From: a bacterium
GTDB taxonomy: Bacteria; Bdellovibrionota_C; UBA2361; RFPC01
Direction of reading: 5' to 3'
Length of the DNA stretch: 64,000 bases
Assembly (NCBI GenBank): GCA_030431715.1
Contig: JAUIIO010000016.1
Coordinates: 1 to 64,000, forward strand
Positions 31,776-41,301 of the stretch are shown here, piece by piece. A program made the translations under genes and the position numbers. How positions within the stretch are numbered: the stretch's first letter is position 1; each line of letters starts with the position of its first letter. The notes beneath the pieces were generated by a model, which saw nothing but the letters and a program-made list of their open reading frames with translations, was not told the origin of the DNA and did no database searches.

Positions 31776-33888
31776 GACTACACCCAAGAAGTCATCTCCC
31801 TCCCCCAAGAGCACGGCTAAAAAGAAGGCGTCTCCGAAGAAAGCCTCCGCTAAAGAAAAGCCATCTAACCGCAAAAAGAATAAGCCAATTGCCGTCTCTA
31901 ACGAACAGCTCCTTGAAGCCTACCACGAGATGCTACGGTCACGACTCTGTGATGAAAAAATCATAACTCTTTACAAGCAAAACAAGTGTCACTTCCAGAT
32001 CGGTGTTGCAGGACATGAGGCAATACAGGTCGCCGCCGTCCATGCCATGCACCCCGGGAAAGACTGGTTTTATCCCTACTACCGTGGCATGGCAATAGCC
32101 GCGGCTCTCGGCATGAGCAACGAAGACATGATGCTTATGGCTCTTAATAAAGAGGACGATCCAACATCCCACGGTCGGCAGATGCCGATGCACTACAGCA
32201 GCCCCGACCTCCACATCGTTTCTCAAAGCTCTCCAACAGGCACTCAATTTCTTCAGGCTGTCGGAACAGCGCTTGCCATCCGAAAAAGCGGTGACGATGC
32301 TGTTGTTCTTGTAAGCGCCGGGGAAGGCACTTGTAGCCAAGGAGATTTCCACGAGGCACTTAACTGGTCGAGTAGAGAAAAACTTCCAATAATCTTCCTG
32401 ATCGAAAACAATGGCTACGCTATATCAGTGCCAATTTCTGAGCAGATAGCCGGTGAGAGTCTCTACAAACTCACTGCTGGGTATCCCGATCTGGCACGTT
32501 TTGAGGTCGACGGGTCTAACTATATTGAGTCCTTTGAGGCCACTCATGCAGCTGCAACATACGCCAGAAGCGGCAAAGGACCTGCTCTTATCGAAGCACA
32601 CGTTGCCAGACTGCAGAGCCACTCAATCTCAGACAACCAGTTAAAATACCGCACCGCAGAAGCTGTAGAGGCTGATAAGAAAAAATGTCCAATTGCTGCC
32701 TTAGAAAAACAGATAAAAAAGTCAAAAGCCGCAAAGCAGAGCGAACTTGATGAGATCGGTCAGCGCATCAAAAACGAAATCAACATTGCAGCAGAATGGG
32801 CAGAGGCTCAACCCGATCCAGATCCTGCAGATGCTTTGAAGAACACTATTAAGCACCCCAATCCTGGGGCTGGCATCGAGGAAAAAATAGCGGACGGCCC
32901 CGAGGTATTCATAGTTGATGCAATTAACCACGCTCTGGATGAAGAGCTAGCTCACGACCCCAAAACATATATTTATGGACAGGACGTGGCTCACGGCAAG
33001 GGGGGAGTATTTACTATTACCAGCGGGCTCACTGAAAAATTCGGCAAGGAACGAGTCTTTAATGGGCCGCTTGCTGAGAGCTCCCTTGTTGGTGTTGGGA
33101 TCGGCATGGCGGCTTACGGACTTAAGCCGATCGTAGAGATTCAGTTCGGTGATTATATATGGACGGGCATGATGCAAATTCGAAACGAGCTTGCAATGAT
33201 GCACTACCGTTCTGGCGGAGAATGGAACTGTCCTGTCGTCTTACGTATCCCAATAGGTGGATATATCCACGGGGCTTGTTACCACTCACAGAATATTGAG
33301 GCAACGCTTGCTCACTTTCCCGGCCTACAGGTTATCCTCCCCTCTAATGCAACAGACGCAAAAGGACTCTTAAAGGCTGCTATACGCAGCGACAATCCAG
33401 TCCTCTTCCTTGAGCATAAAGGCCTGTATCGACAGGTATTTGCAAAAGGAGCCGAGGGAGGCCCTGAGGACCTCATTCCGATAGGAAAAGCAAAAAAAAT
33501 CCGAGAAGGAGACGACCTTACGATCATCACATATGGTGCACTGGTACAAAAGAGTATTAGCGCGGCTGAAGTACTGGCAAACGAGGGGTACTCTGTGGAG
33601 ATCATCGATCTGCGAACTATTGTTCCACTCGACACAACAGCCATATACGAGAGTGTTCGAAAAACAAATCGAGTTCTCATTGCCCATGAAGATGTCGAAT
33701 TTATGGGCTTTGGTGCCGAAATAGGATCTCTTATCGCACAGAATTGCTTTGAGGATCTTGATGCGCCAATCAAGCGTGTTGGAATGAAATACGCTGCTGC
33801 AGTACCTCACTCGCCAGTTCTTGAAAACGTGATTTTACCGCAGAACGAGGATGTATTGATTGCGGCACGGAATGTTTTGTCATATTAA
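31636..33888 (+). CDS. Fused E1 alpha-beta 2-oxo acid dehydrogenase with Lys-rich N-terminus
   Basis: This thiamine diphosphate enzyme decarboxylates a branched-chain or related 2-oxo acid. Residues 5-87 are a Lys/Ser/Thr/Pro tail resembling histone H1. The alpha part (about 95-410) has the TPP motif GEGTCSQGDFHEAL...IENNGYA. The beta part (about 415-750) has AESSLVGVGIGMAAYGLKPIVEIQF and HEDVEFMGFGAEI. In most bacteria the two subunits are separate; fused forms occur in several phyla. ATG 31636 follows AGGAG by 8 nt. An ATG at 31603 lacks such a site. E2 follows 31 nt later. The exact substrate is unproven. Confidence 0.92.
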   Translation: MARAAVQKKPVKKSSSKKRKTATKKANSKSVTRKKKAPTKKKSPSRKTTPKKSSPSPKSTAKKKASPKKASAKEKPSNRKKNKPIAVSNEQLLEAYHEMLRSRLCDEKIITLYKQNKCHFQIGVAGHEAIQVAAVHAMHPGKDWFYPYYRGMAIAAALGMSNEDMMLMALNKEDDPTSHGRQMPMHYSSPDLHIVSQSSPTGTQFLQAVGTALAIRKSGDDAVVLVSAGEGTCSQGDFHEALNWSSREKLPIIFLIENNGYAISVPISEQIAGESLYKLTAGYPDLARFEVDGSNYIESFEATHAAATYARSGKGPALIEAHVARLQSHSISDNQLKYRTAEAVEADKKKCPIAALEKQIKKSKAAKQSELDEIGQRIKNEINIAAEWAEAQPDPDPADALKNTIKHPNPGAGIEEKIADGPEVFIVDAINHALDEELAHDPKTYIYGQDVAHGKGGVFTITSGLTEKFGKERVFNGPLAESSLVGVGIGMAAYGLKPIVEIQFGDYIWTGMMQIRNELAMMHYRSGGEWNCPVVLRIPIGGYIHGACYHSQNIEATLAHFPGLQVILPSNATDAKGLLKAAIRSDNPVLFLEHKGLYRQVFAKGAEGGPEDLIPIGKAKKIREGDDLTIITYGALVQKSISAAEVLANEGYSVEIIDLRTIVPLDTTAIYESVRKTNRVLIAHEDVEFMGFGAEIGSLIAQNCFEDLDAPIKRVGMKYAAAVPHSPVLENVILPQNEDVLIAARNVLSY

Positions 33889-33919
33889 TAAGGTAGAATT
33901 ACCTGACAGGAGAGCGTGA

Positions 33920-35278
33920 ATGAAAGTTGATATGATTATGCCCCAGATGGGCGAATCTATTACCGAGGCAACCATATCCAGATGGATCAAAAACCCGGGC
34001 GACTCCGTTGAAAAAGATGAGATGATTCTTGAAATCTCAACTGACAAGGTTGATTCAGAGATCCCTGCTCCGGCATCTGGAGTGCTTTCCGAAGTACTCT
34101 TTAACGAAGGCGATGTTGTTCCAGTAAAGGAAAAGATAGCGGTCATTGATACAGACGCCTCCGCAACAAGCACCCCTTCTCAACCAGCAGCGGCTGAAGA
34201 ACCAGCTGCCGAGGAACCAGCAGAAGCGCCTGCGGCAGCCTCAGAACCACCAGCCACTCCTGAACCACAAGCACAGGGAACCTCGGCGCAGCCTGCCTCA
34301 GGAAGATTTTACTCTCCCCTCGTAAGAAGCCTCGCTGACAAACACGGCATCTCCCTAGATGAACTTGAACAGATTCACGGAAGTGGCCAAGGGGGACGGG
34401 TCACCAAACAAGACTTCATGAACTACCTCAACAACAAAGGTGGGTCGGCTACAGCTTCACAGCCACAACAACCATCTTCACCTCCGGCCGCACAACAAGT
34501 GCAGACAGCAAGGCCTGTACAACAACAGGAATACACTCCGAAAAAGTCAGATATGCCAGGCGACGGGTGGGACGAGAATGGGGTGAAAGCCGTTCCAATG
34601 GATAAGATGCGTCAGATCATCGCCGATCACATGGTACGCTCAAAGCAAACTAGCCCTCACGTGTACTCCGTACAAGAAGTTGATTGCTCTAGAATTGCCG
34701 CTTACCGGGCAAAACATAAAAATGAGTTTAAGAAACGAGAAGGCTTTAATCTAAGCTACACACCATTCTTCCTTGAAGCTGCAGTACGTGGACTCAAGCA
34801 GTTCCCCGGCATCAATGCCTCAGTAGAGGACAACACCATCCTTCTTAAACGTGATATTAATCTTGGGTGTGCGGTCGCTCTAGGAAATACCGGCCTCATC
34901 GTTCCAGTGATAAAGAAAGCTGATGAGAAAAACTTCGTTGGAATCTGTCGAGGGCTTAACGATCTGGCTCTACGCGCTCGTGACAAAAAACTCCTTCCTG
35001 AGGAAGTTATGGGTGGAACGTTTACCGTTACCAACCCGGGCGTATTCGGCACCATGATTGGAACACCTATCATCAATCAGCCGCAAGTTGCGATCCTCTG
35101 CCTCGGAGCTATTAAGAAACGCCCCGTCGTAGTTGATGATATGATTGCCGTGCGCGAGATCTGCTACCTGACACTCTCTTACGATCACCGTATCGTAGAT
35201 GGAGCGCTGGGTGGACAATACCTCAAGTTCGTACGTGAATATCTTGAAGGCTGGGATCTCGACCGCCCACTGTACTAG
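33920..35278 (+). CDS. Dihydrolipoamide acyltransferase (E2)
   Basis: This is the core of the 2-oxo acid dehydrogenase complex. It has one lipoyl domain (about residues 1-78, EISTDKVDSEIPAPASG with the lipoylated Lys) and an Ala/Pro/Glu-rich linker. The peripheral E1/E3-binding domain (about 133-172, SPLVRSLADKHGISLDELEQI) and a second linker follow. The catalytic domain (about 220-452) ends with the active His in SYDHRIVDGA. The single lipoyl domain and the fused E1 partner favour a branched-chain or acetoin-type complex. An AGGAGAG site precedes the ATG. Confidence 0.94.
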   Translation: MKVDMIMPQMGESITEATISRWIKNPGDSVEKDEMILEISTDKVDSEIPAPASGVLSEVLFNEGDVVPVKEKIAVIDTDASATSTPSQPAAAEEPAAEEPAEAPAAASEPPATPEPQAQGTSAQPASGRFYSPLVRSLADKHGISLDELEQIHGSGQGGRVTKQDFMNYLNNKGGSATASQPQQPSSPPAAQQVQTARPVQQQEYTPKKSDMPGDGWDENGVKAVPMDKMRQIIADHMVRSKQTSPHVYSVQEVDCSRIAAYRAKHKNEFKKREGFNLSYTPFFLEAAVRGLKQFPGINASVEDNTILLKRDINLGCAVALGNTGLIVPVIKKADEKNFVGICRGLNDLALRARDKKLLPEEVMGGTFTVTNPGVFGTMIGTPIINQPQVAILCLGAIKKRPVVVDDMIAVREICYLTLSYDHRIVDGALGGQYLKFVREYLEGWDLDRPLY

Positions 35279-35295
35279 TGCAGCGCTCCTCAGAT

Positions 35296-35370
35296 CCTTG
35301 ACCTTAACCTAGACCTTAACCTGCTCCATAAAAAATTTGGTATAGGTTCAGGTTTAGGTCAAGGTGCAGG
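35296..35370. repeat. Six-base-unit hairpin repeat after E2 gene
   Basis: The left arm CCTTGACCTTAACCTAGACC and on, and the right arm GGTTCAGGTTTAGGTCAAGG, pair imperfectly around an AT-rich loop (AAAAAATTTGG). Each arm is a run of CCTTAA / CCTAGA-type units. It starts 18 nt after the E2 stop, in the place of a terminator. Confidence 0.65.
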
Positions 35371-35412
35371 TACCGTTGCAAATAGTACTTTGTGCCTGTA
35401 GATTGCTGGGCT

Positions 35413-35958
35413 ATGAGAGTTATTGCAGGGAAAGCGAAGGGTACGAAACTTTTGAGTGTGCCGGGGGATACGACGAGGCCTATTCTTGATCGAGTAAAGA
35501 CCCCACTCTTTGATATCCTCAGGCCAGAGATCCAAGGTGTCAGAATGCTCGACCTCTTTGCCGGGAGCGGCTCTGTAGGCATTGAAGCCATCAGCCAAGG
35601 GGCTGAGCACTGCACTTTTCTCGATCTCGCGAAGAAGGCTACCGATACTATTAAAAAAAATCTTGAATCAGCAAGACTCGGCGAGCAATCCGAGGTGCGT
35701 ACAACTGACGCATTCGCTTACCTGAGAAACACTTCTAAAACTTTCGATCTCATTTATATCGCCCCACCACAGTATAAGGGGCTCTGGCTCGAGGCCCTTC
35801 AATGTATCGGGGAACGCCCTTCTCTCGTAGAGGATGACGGCTTAATGGTTGTACAGATAGATCCGAAGGAACAAGAAGCATTCACGCTACGTGCATTTGA
35901 AGTTGAGCAGGAGCGCAAATACGGGAACACGCTTTTCATGTTCCTACGTAAAACCTGA
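35413..35958 (+). CDS. RsmD-family 16S rRNA methyltransferase
   Basis: RsmD methylates G966 of 16S rRNA using SAM. The start MRVIAGKAKGTKLL, the SAM motif LDLFAGSGSVGIEAISQGA and the TRPILDRVKTPLFDIL segment are typical. Motif IV reads IAPPQYKGLW where E. coli has DPPF, so the leading acidic residue is replaced. I recall the APPQY form from cyanobacterial relatives. ATG 35413 gives the expected N-terminus. The 3' end overlaps the convergent DciA-like gene by 23 bp. Confidence 0.85.
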   Translation: MRVIAGKAKGTKLLSVPGDTTRPILDRVKTPLFDILRPEIQGVRMLDLFAGSGSVGIEAISQGAEHCTFLDLAKKATDTIKKNLESARLGEQSEVRTTDAFAYLRNTSKTFDLIYIAPPQYKGLWLEALQCIGERPSLVEDDGLMVVQIDPKEQEAFTLRAFEVEQERKYGNTLFMFLRKT

Positions 35959-36283
35959 TATCACGAACAGTCTGATCTTCACCAAGATACTTTTGCAGAC
36001 GATGAATGATAACACTTTTTTGAAACGTGAGCTCCTGCGCCCAGACAGAGCTTGTAACTCGCACAGAAAGTACATCTCGCTGGATTCTCTCCGGGAAGGC
36101 TCGCTTAGCGATCTCTTCCCCAACGATCTCCTTCCAATGCAAAACAAATCTGTACGAAGCAATTTTCTTATCAAGTCCGAATCTGCGAAACGCATTTTTT
36201 AAAACGAGCTCAACGGCCTGCGGGCTCCTTCTCGGGCCAGTTTTTCGCACACGATATCTCAGTCCGCTTTTCTTCTGTTCCAT
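35936..36283 (-). CDS. DciA-like (DUF721) protein
   Basis: The 115-residue basic protein contains the DUF721 pattern: a helical N-terminus, VLHWKEIVGEEIAKRAFPERIQRDVLSVRV and SSVWAQELTFQKSVIIHRL. DciA loads or assists replicative helicase DnaB in most bacteria that lack DnaC. A TAGTGT hexamer lies 7 nt before ATG 36283 and there is no ribosome site, but it also overlaps the spacer after the ftsB-like gene. Gene order (ftsB-like, then dciA) suggests co-transcription. Confidence 0.82.
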   Translation of the reverse strand: MEQKKSGLRYRVRKTGPRRSPQAVELVLKNAFRRFGLDKKIASYRFVLHWKEIVGEEIAKRAFPERIQRDVLSVRVTSSVWAQELTFQKSVIIHRLQKYLGEDQTVRDIRFYVGT

Positions 36284-36298
36284 AGTTAATACACTATC

Positions 36299-36607
36299 CT
36301 ATCTCGCAGCTTCCTCATTCACACTAGGTTCATCTGGAAAGAGAAATACAAGCTCATTATCTCGAGCAAGGGCCAATTCGTTGCGTGCTGTCTTCTCGAG
36401 CATCCTATCATCTGCTTGGAGCCCATTTACCTCCTTACGAAGACCAACAATTTTCTCCTTAAGTGCTGAGGTCTCCTCAGTTTGCTCAAGCAGGCTCTCC
36501 TTAAGCTGCTGCAATTCCCGGTAACTATTATTGCCAAAGAGAGCGATTCCAGCAATAAGAACCGCTAGAGAAAAAATAAGATACGGAGTATATCGCTTCA
36601 TCTTCAT
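36299..36607 (-). CDS. FtsB/DivIC-like cell division protein
   Basis: From ATG 36607 the product has about 102 residues: a short basic cytoplasmic start, one transmembrane helix (about 7-24, YLIFSLAVLIAGIALFG) and a coiled coil (about 28-75). A conserved-looking C-terminal ARNELALARDNELVFLFP segment matches the FtsB/DivIC pattern near its end. FtsB forms the FtsQLB complex that activates septal wall synthesis. It is divergent from eno, a neighbour of ftsB in many Proteobacteria. ATG 36601 is an equally possible start; an upstream extension to 36718 has no family match. Confidence 0.75.
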   Translation of the reverse strand: MKMKRYTPYLIFSLAVLIAGIALFGNNSYRELQQLKESLLEQTEETSALKEKIVGLRKEVNGLQADDRMLEKTARNELALARDNELVFLFPDEPSVNEEAAR

Positions 36608-36705
36608 TGAAAAATACCGGAAAGAAGGGTACAGTACGTTCGCGTAATTCAGAGTATACAGGAATGACTCGCTACGTACCAGTAAGTAACTAAGAAGGAC
36701 AGGAC

Positions 36706-37995
36706 ATGACTCTACCAAGCACTATTTCACACATCTTTGCCTACGAATGCCTTGACTCACGCGGATTCCCCACTATCTCTGTGACTGTCGAGCTCGCTGA
36801 TGGAACTACTGGAACCGCCATGGTCCCTTCTGGAGCTTCAACAGGACAATTCGAAGCCCATGAGCTCCGCGACGGAGACAAAGAACGCTACCTCGGCAAA
36901 GGCGTACTTAAAGCTCTTGGACATATCGATCAAGATCTAGCACCTGAGGTCATAGGGATGGACGCCCTCGATCAATCTGCACTCGATAGACGACTGATTG
37001 AAATTGATGGCACTGAAAACAAATCTCGACTCGGCGCGAACGCCATTCTCGGTGTGAGCCTTGCTGCTGCTCAAGCTGCGTCCGCATGCGTCACTCTTCC
37101 TCTCTTTAAGTACATTGGTGGAGTAAACGCTAGGAAGATGCCCGTTCCCCTTGTAAACGTAATTAACGGTGGCGCACACGCGGCTAACTCACTCGACTTT
37201 CAAGAGTTCATGCTCGTACCGCATCCTTCCGGAACATTCTTTGAGAATATACGAGCAGCCTCTGAAGTTTTTCATGCACTGAAAAAGAACCTCGTAAAAA
37301 AAGGAATGAGTGTAGGCCTCGGGGACGAAGGCGGATTCGCGCCAAACCTTGGATCTTCTGAAGAAGCAATTCAGTGCCTGATGGAAGCGATACAAGATGC
37401 CGGCTATGAGCCTGGAAAAGATATTTCACTCGCCCTCGATGTCGCAGCCAGCGAATTTTATGACCGCGAGAAAAAGAAATACGTTCTTAAGAAAAGTTCT
37501 GGGGAAGAGATGAGCTCAGCAGACATGATCGAGCTCTATGGTTCATGGGTAGATAAATATCCACTTGTGAGCATTGAAGATGGGCTCGACGAAGAAGACT
37601 GGGATGGTTGGGTCGATATGACTGCAAAGATCGGAGACAGGGTTCAGCTCGTAGGAGACGATCTTTTCGTTACGAACCCATCCAGACTTCGTGATGGTAT
37701 CGTACGAGGCGCGGCAAACTCTATCCTTATCAAACTCAACCAGATAGGTACTGTTACCGAAACGCTTGAGGCTATCGGGCTCGCTCAAGAGAACAGCTAT
37801 ACCACCGTCATCTCTCACCGGTCTGGTGAAACAGAGGATACATTTATTGCCGATCTCGCCGTTGCTACTGGCGCCGGTCAGATTAAAACAGGTTCAGTTT
37901 GTCGCGGGGAAAGAACTGCGAAATACAACAGACTGCTCTGGATTGAGACGTACCTGCAAGGCGAGTCATTCACTCAGAATCCGTTTTCAGGATAA
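36706..37995 (+). CDS. eno: Enolase
   Basis: Enolase turns 2-phosphoglycerate into phosphoenolpyruvate. At 429 residues it matches the family. It shows [29 protein letters not shown], the acid/base motif [34 protein letters not shown], the catalytic Lys in [10 protein letters not shown] and [15 protein letters not shown] clear AAGGACAGG site precedes the ATG. The gene is followed by a six-base-unit hairpin. Confidence 0.98.
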   Translation: MTLPSTISHIFAYECLDSRGFPTISVTVELADGTTGTAMVPSGASTGQFEAHELRDGDKERYLGKGVLKALGHIDQDLAPEVIGMDALDQSALDRRLIEIDGTENKSRLGANAILGVSLAAAQAASACVTLPLFKYIGGVNARKMPVPLVNVINGGAHAANSLDFQEFMLVPHPSGTFFENIRAASEVFHALKKNLVKKGMSVGLGDEGGFAPNLGSSEEAIQCLMEAIQDAGYEPGKDISLALDVAASEFYDREKKKYVLKKSSGEEMSSADMIELYGSWVDKYPLVSIEDGLDEEDWDGWVDMTAKIGDRVQLVGDDLFVTNPSRLRDGIVRGAANSILIKLNQIGTVTETLEAIGLAQENSYTTVISHRSGETEDTFIADLAVATGAGQIKTGSVCRGERTAKYNRLLWIETYLQGESFTQNPFSG

Positions 37996-38008
37996 ACAGC
38001 CTAGGGAA

Positions 38009-38078
38009 CCTTGTCCTGCTCCTTGTCCTTGTCTTATTCCATTTTGGGTCAAGAATAGGACTAGGAGCAAGACAAGGA
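38009..38078. repeat. Six-base-unit hairpin repeat after eno
   Basis: The left arm CCTTGTCCTGCTCCTTGTCC and the right arm GGACTAGGAGCAAGACAAGG nearly repeat the element at 4166-4246, loop included in part. It begins 13 nt after the eno stop codon, so it could terminate transcription in either direction. Nothing else notable is seen in 37996-38252. Confidence 0.7.
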
Positions 38079-38252
38079 TTATAGAGCCACCAATATTGGA
38101 ACTCATTGATAGAGATTGCCTTTAGCAGGAGAGGCTAAGGTCCTATTGAGGTAGCTCACTAACCAGTGGAAGAACTCCCACACCTTCTCCCCCTTTTCCC
38201 TCCATCCGTGTTCATGTTTTAATAGAAACAAACATTCGTTCAGGTTTGAATT

Positions 38253-39689
38253 ATGCAAAAAGTGACACTTGCGCCCGGTGATGGGATTGGTCCGGAGATA
38301 ACATCCGCTACTCTTAAGATCCTTAAAGCGGCGAAGGTGCCGTTAGAATTTGAGGAAGTAAAAGTTGGAAAAGAGGTTTTTGAGAGTGGGAACTCTTCAG
38401 GCCTTGGCCCTGAATGCTGGGAGAGCATACACCGCAATAACGTCATACTCAAAGGTCCTATTACTACTCCGCAAGGCGGAGGGTATAAAAGTCTAAATGT
38501 CACCCTAAGAGCAAGCCTTGGTCTCTTTGCCAACATCAGACAGTGCAAAACCTACGCCCCATTTATTAAGACACATCACCCTGAGATGAATGTGGTTATC
38601 ATCAGAGAGAATGAAGAAGACACCTACTCCGGCATTGAACATCGACAATCACAAGAAGTGGCCCAAACACTGAAGCTCATATCAAGACCAGGCTCAGAAG
38701 CTATTATCCGCTATGCCTTCGAGTATGCGAAAGCACACGGCAGGAAGCTTGTGACCTGCATGAGTAAAGACAATATCATGAAACTTACAGATGGGCTCTT
38801 CCACCGCGTCTTTAATGAAATTGCGGTAGATTATCCTGAGATTAAAAGCGACCATCAAATCATCGACATTGGTGCAGCGAATCTTGCGGCTCACCCCGAG
38901 AGTCTTGATGTCATTGTTACCCAGAATCTCTACGGCGATATCATCTCAGACATTGCCGCCCAAATCGCAGGCTCTGTCGGTCTCGCTGGTTCAGCTAATA
39001 TTGGTAAAAAATATTCGATGTTTGAAGCCATTCATGGGTCTGCTCCCGATATCTCTGGAAAGAATATCGCTAATCCTTCTGGCTTACTCTCAGCGGCGAT
39101 CATGATGCTCACTCATCTCGGCATCTCTGCCGAAGCCGAACAGATAAGCAATGCATGGCTGTGCACCCTCGAAGATGGCATTCACACCGGTGACATTTTT
39201 ACAGAAACGTTAAGCAAAGAAAAAGTCTCCACATCGGATTTTGCCAATGCTATCATTGAAAGACTGGGCAAAAAGCCAGAGCAACTTACCCCCGTCTCAT
39301 ACAAAACAACAAAGCTCAGTATGGACTTCTCTCCTTCGCAAGAGCTTGAAGAAAAAACCCTTATCGGATGCGATGTCTTCCTTGAATGGAGAGAAGAGGA
39401 CCGTTCGCCTGAGAAACTCGCCCGGAAGGTCGAAGCACTAAGCTCTGACGCCCTTCCCCTCTCTATCATCACAAACCGCGGAGTAAAAGTGTATCCGGCT
39501 CCTCCCACAGAGGCATTCAAGAGCGACCACTGGAGATGTCGGTTCCTGACCCCAAACGAACAACCCCTTGATTATGTACAGATTCTTGAGCTTCTCGCTC
39601 AGCTACATAAGGCACAGCTTGATATCCTTAAGACCGAGCACCTCTATCTCTTTTCAGGGAAAGAGGGGTTCTCAAGAGCACAGGGTTAA
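38253..39689 (+). CDS. icd: Isocitrate dehydrogenase
   Basis: This TCA-cycle enzyme oxidises isocitrate to 2-oxoglutarate. The isopropylmalate/isocitrate dehydrogenase fold covers residues 1-340, with LAPGDGIGPEI, the substrate-binding Arg segment (NVTLRASLGLFANIRQCK), IIRENEEDTYSGIEH, and the metal-binding QNLYGDIISDIAAQI followed by HGSAPDISGKNIANPSG. About 140 further residues form a C-terminal domain, as in the longer (about 480-residue) Rickettsia/Thermus-type enzymes. NAD or NADP preference was not determined. A short GCTTA/TAAGC hairpin with a T-rich tail lies at 39701-39711. Confidence 0.93.
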   Translation: MQKVTLAPGDGIGPEITSATLKILKAAKVPLEFEEVKVGKEVFESGNSSGLGPECWESIHRNNVILKGPITTPQGGGYKSLNVTLRASLGLFANIRQCKTYAPFIKTHHPEMNVVIIRENEEDTYSGIEHRQSQEVAQTLKLISRPGSEAIIRYAFEYAKAHGRKLVTCMSKDNIMKLTDGLFHRVFNEIAVDYPEIKSDHQIIDIGAANLAAHPESLDVIVTQNLYGDIISDIAAQIAGSVGLAGSANIGKKYSMFEAIHGSAPDISGKNIANPSGLLSAAIMMLTHLGISAEAEQISNAWLCTLEDGIHTGDIFTETLSKEKVSTSDFANAIIERLGKKPEQLTPVSYKTTKLSMDFSPSQELEEKTLIGCDVFLEWREEDRSPEKLARKVEALSSDALPLSIITNRGVKVYPAPPTEAFKSDHWRCRFLTPNEQPLDYVQILELLAQLHKAQLDILKTEHLYLFSGKEGFSRAQG

Positions 39690-39783
39690 CCTCCCGGGCG
39701 CTTAATAAGCATTTTGATCTTTGACGTGGCAAGCATTTACATGAATACTTGAGGGAAGCTATTTATCAGTTCCATGGTGTGTA

Positions 39784-41262
39784 TTGAGTGTGAACCGAAA
39801 TCTGTCTTCCCCATCCTCCTCCCCGCTCCCACCGCTTACGGAAGTAACCCTTACGCCCGCCACTGATTACACACGAGAGACAGAGAGAAAGCTCACTTCG
39901 CTCTACCACTCTGCTCTAGATGCTCTTGATGCTAAACCACTCTGCTTAGAAAGCAGCACGTCAATAAATTCAGCTCTGGCCACCGTAGCTCACTATGCTA
40001 CAAGCCATATCGAGGAACATCTCGGTGAGAAAGTAGCAGAACATATCACGGGTCTGGGCATCAATGGTCGCGCCATAACCGATAAAACAGGTAATATCGT
40101 GAGCTACCACATCCTTTTTCGAGCAAACGACCGAAAGGGTCGGCACTATGTCCTTACGGACAATGGCGTTTACACAACAGATTCTTTCAATCTCCCCTCT
40201 TTTACTCGAGTATCACTTGAGGCCGGAAAAAACAAAAAACAGGGAGGACTCACATTTGCGCCAATCATTTCAGATGAAGATCTGTATGAAGCAAGATGTG
40301 CGTTTCGTGCCCTTATCAAAACACAACCGGAAGAAGCCCTTTTCTCCGATAATATTATTTCAGGAGTCATCATCGGACAAGATGAGGTAAGCAAGCTACT
40401 TCAAGAGAGGAAGTTTAACGACAATCTTATTGTAAGAGAGATTAAACCATCTCCCCTCACCTATGTCATTCGATGTGGACCACGCACAGTGCTAGTTTCT
40501 CTATTACATGAGAATGGCCATCTTAGCGCAAAAGCTAAGGAGCTTACCCCCGTTCACCAGAAAAGCACCTTTCATGCAGGCACAAATATAATTACTACAA
40601 GCTCAGCGAACGATCAGATAGAACATTTGTATCTGAGCACCATAGGTACCGGATCCCATTTTACCGAGCTGACAGAAAACGAGCAAGAGAGCATGCAAAA
40701 GCTTGAAGAGTACTTTATAGGGCGTGCCAAAAACCTTGCTCGTGAATCAGGCATACAGCCTGATGAAAACATCTTCTTTTCATTCGAAAAACCCGATGTT
40801 CTTCTTGACGACATTATCACAACCGGCCTTTGTACACTGGGTACCATCATGGACAAAGAAGGAAACTATCTGCTTGCAAGCTCTATTGGCCTTCATAAAG
40901 TTTCAGATGTTGGGAAAACTGGGGTCTTCCAATCTTTCCGTCGGGGATACTCTATACACCCCTACCTGAGCGCCAACGCCTACGAAGAGGAACTCTCTAA
41001 CTTCATTGAGTCCGTTAACGAGGGGGCTCATTCTGTTATCTGCCGATATTCAATACTCTATGGCATGATCTTTGATAAAATTGGGAAAAAAATCCCAGTA
41101 CATCCAGAAGATCTCACCGTTGTATCGTGCATAGATAACCCACCGGCAGGAAGTGATGCTTCTTTTCGGCTCGATTTCACCAGTCATATTCTTCGAGCCA
41201 CCTTAAGCCGCGACTCGCGCGACGGCATAACACCACGAATAAAGGTTACCCCCTATCAGTAA
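39784..41262 (+). CDS. Hypothetical protein, 492 residues
   Basis: I recognise no family. The start is unsettled: TTG at 39784 or GTG at 39790, with no Shine-Dalgarno for either. There is no signal peptide or membrane segment. The N-terminal 25 residues are Ser/Pro-rich. The rest alternates helical stretches with beta-rich ones such as NIVSYHILFRANDRKGRHYVL and HSVICRYSILYGMIFDKIG. The composition resembles other soluble proteins in this window and the frame is long, so it is a real gene. It stands alone between icd and a convergent thioredoxin-fold gene. Confidence 0.75.
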   Translation: MSVNRNLSSPSSSPLPPLTEVTLTPATDYTRETERKLTSLYHSALDALDAKPLCLESSTSINSALATVAHYATSHIEEHLGEKVAEHITGLGINGRAITDKTGNIVSYHILFRANDRKGRHYVLTDNGVYTTDSFNLPSFTRVSLEAGKNKKQGGLTFAPIISDEDLYEARCAFRALIKTQPEEALFSDNIISGVIIGQDEVSKLLQERKFNDNLIVREIKPSPLTYVIRCGPRTVLVSLLHENGHLSAKAKELTPVHQKSTFHAGTNIITTSSANDQIEHLYLSTIGTGSHFTELTENEQESMQKLEEYFIGRAKNLARESGIQPDENIFFSFEKPDVLLDDIITTGLCTLGTIMDKEGNYLLASSIGLHKVSDVGKTGVFQSFRRGYSIHPYLSANAYEEELSNFIESVNEGAHSVICRYSILYGMIFDKIGKKIPVHPEDLTVVSCIDNPPAGSDASFRLDFTSHILRATLSRDSRDGITPRIKVTPYQ

Positions 41263-41301
41263 GCGGCGTCCCCGAATAGAGAGAGTCGCACAGCGAATCT
41301 G

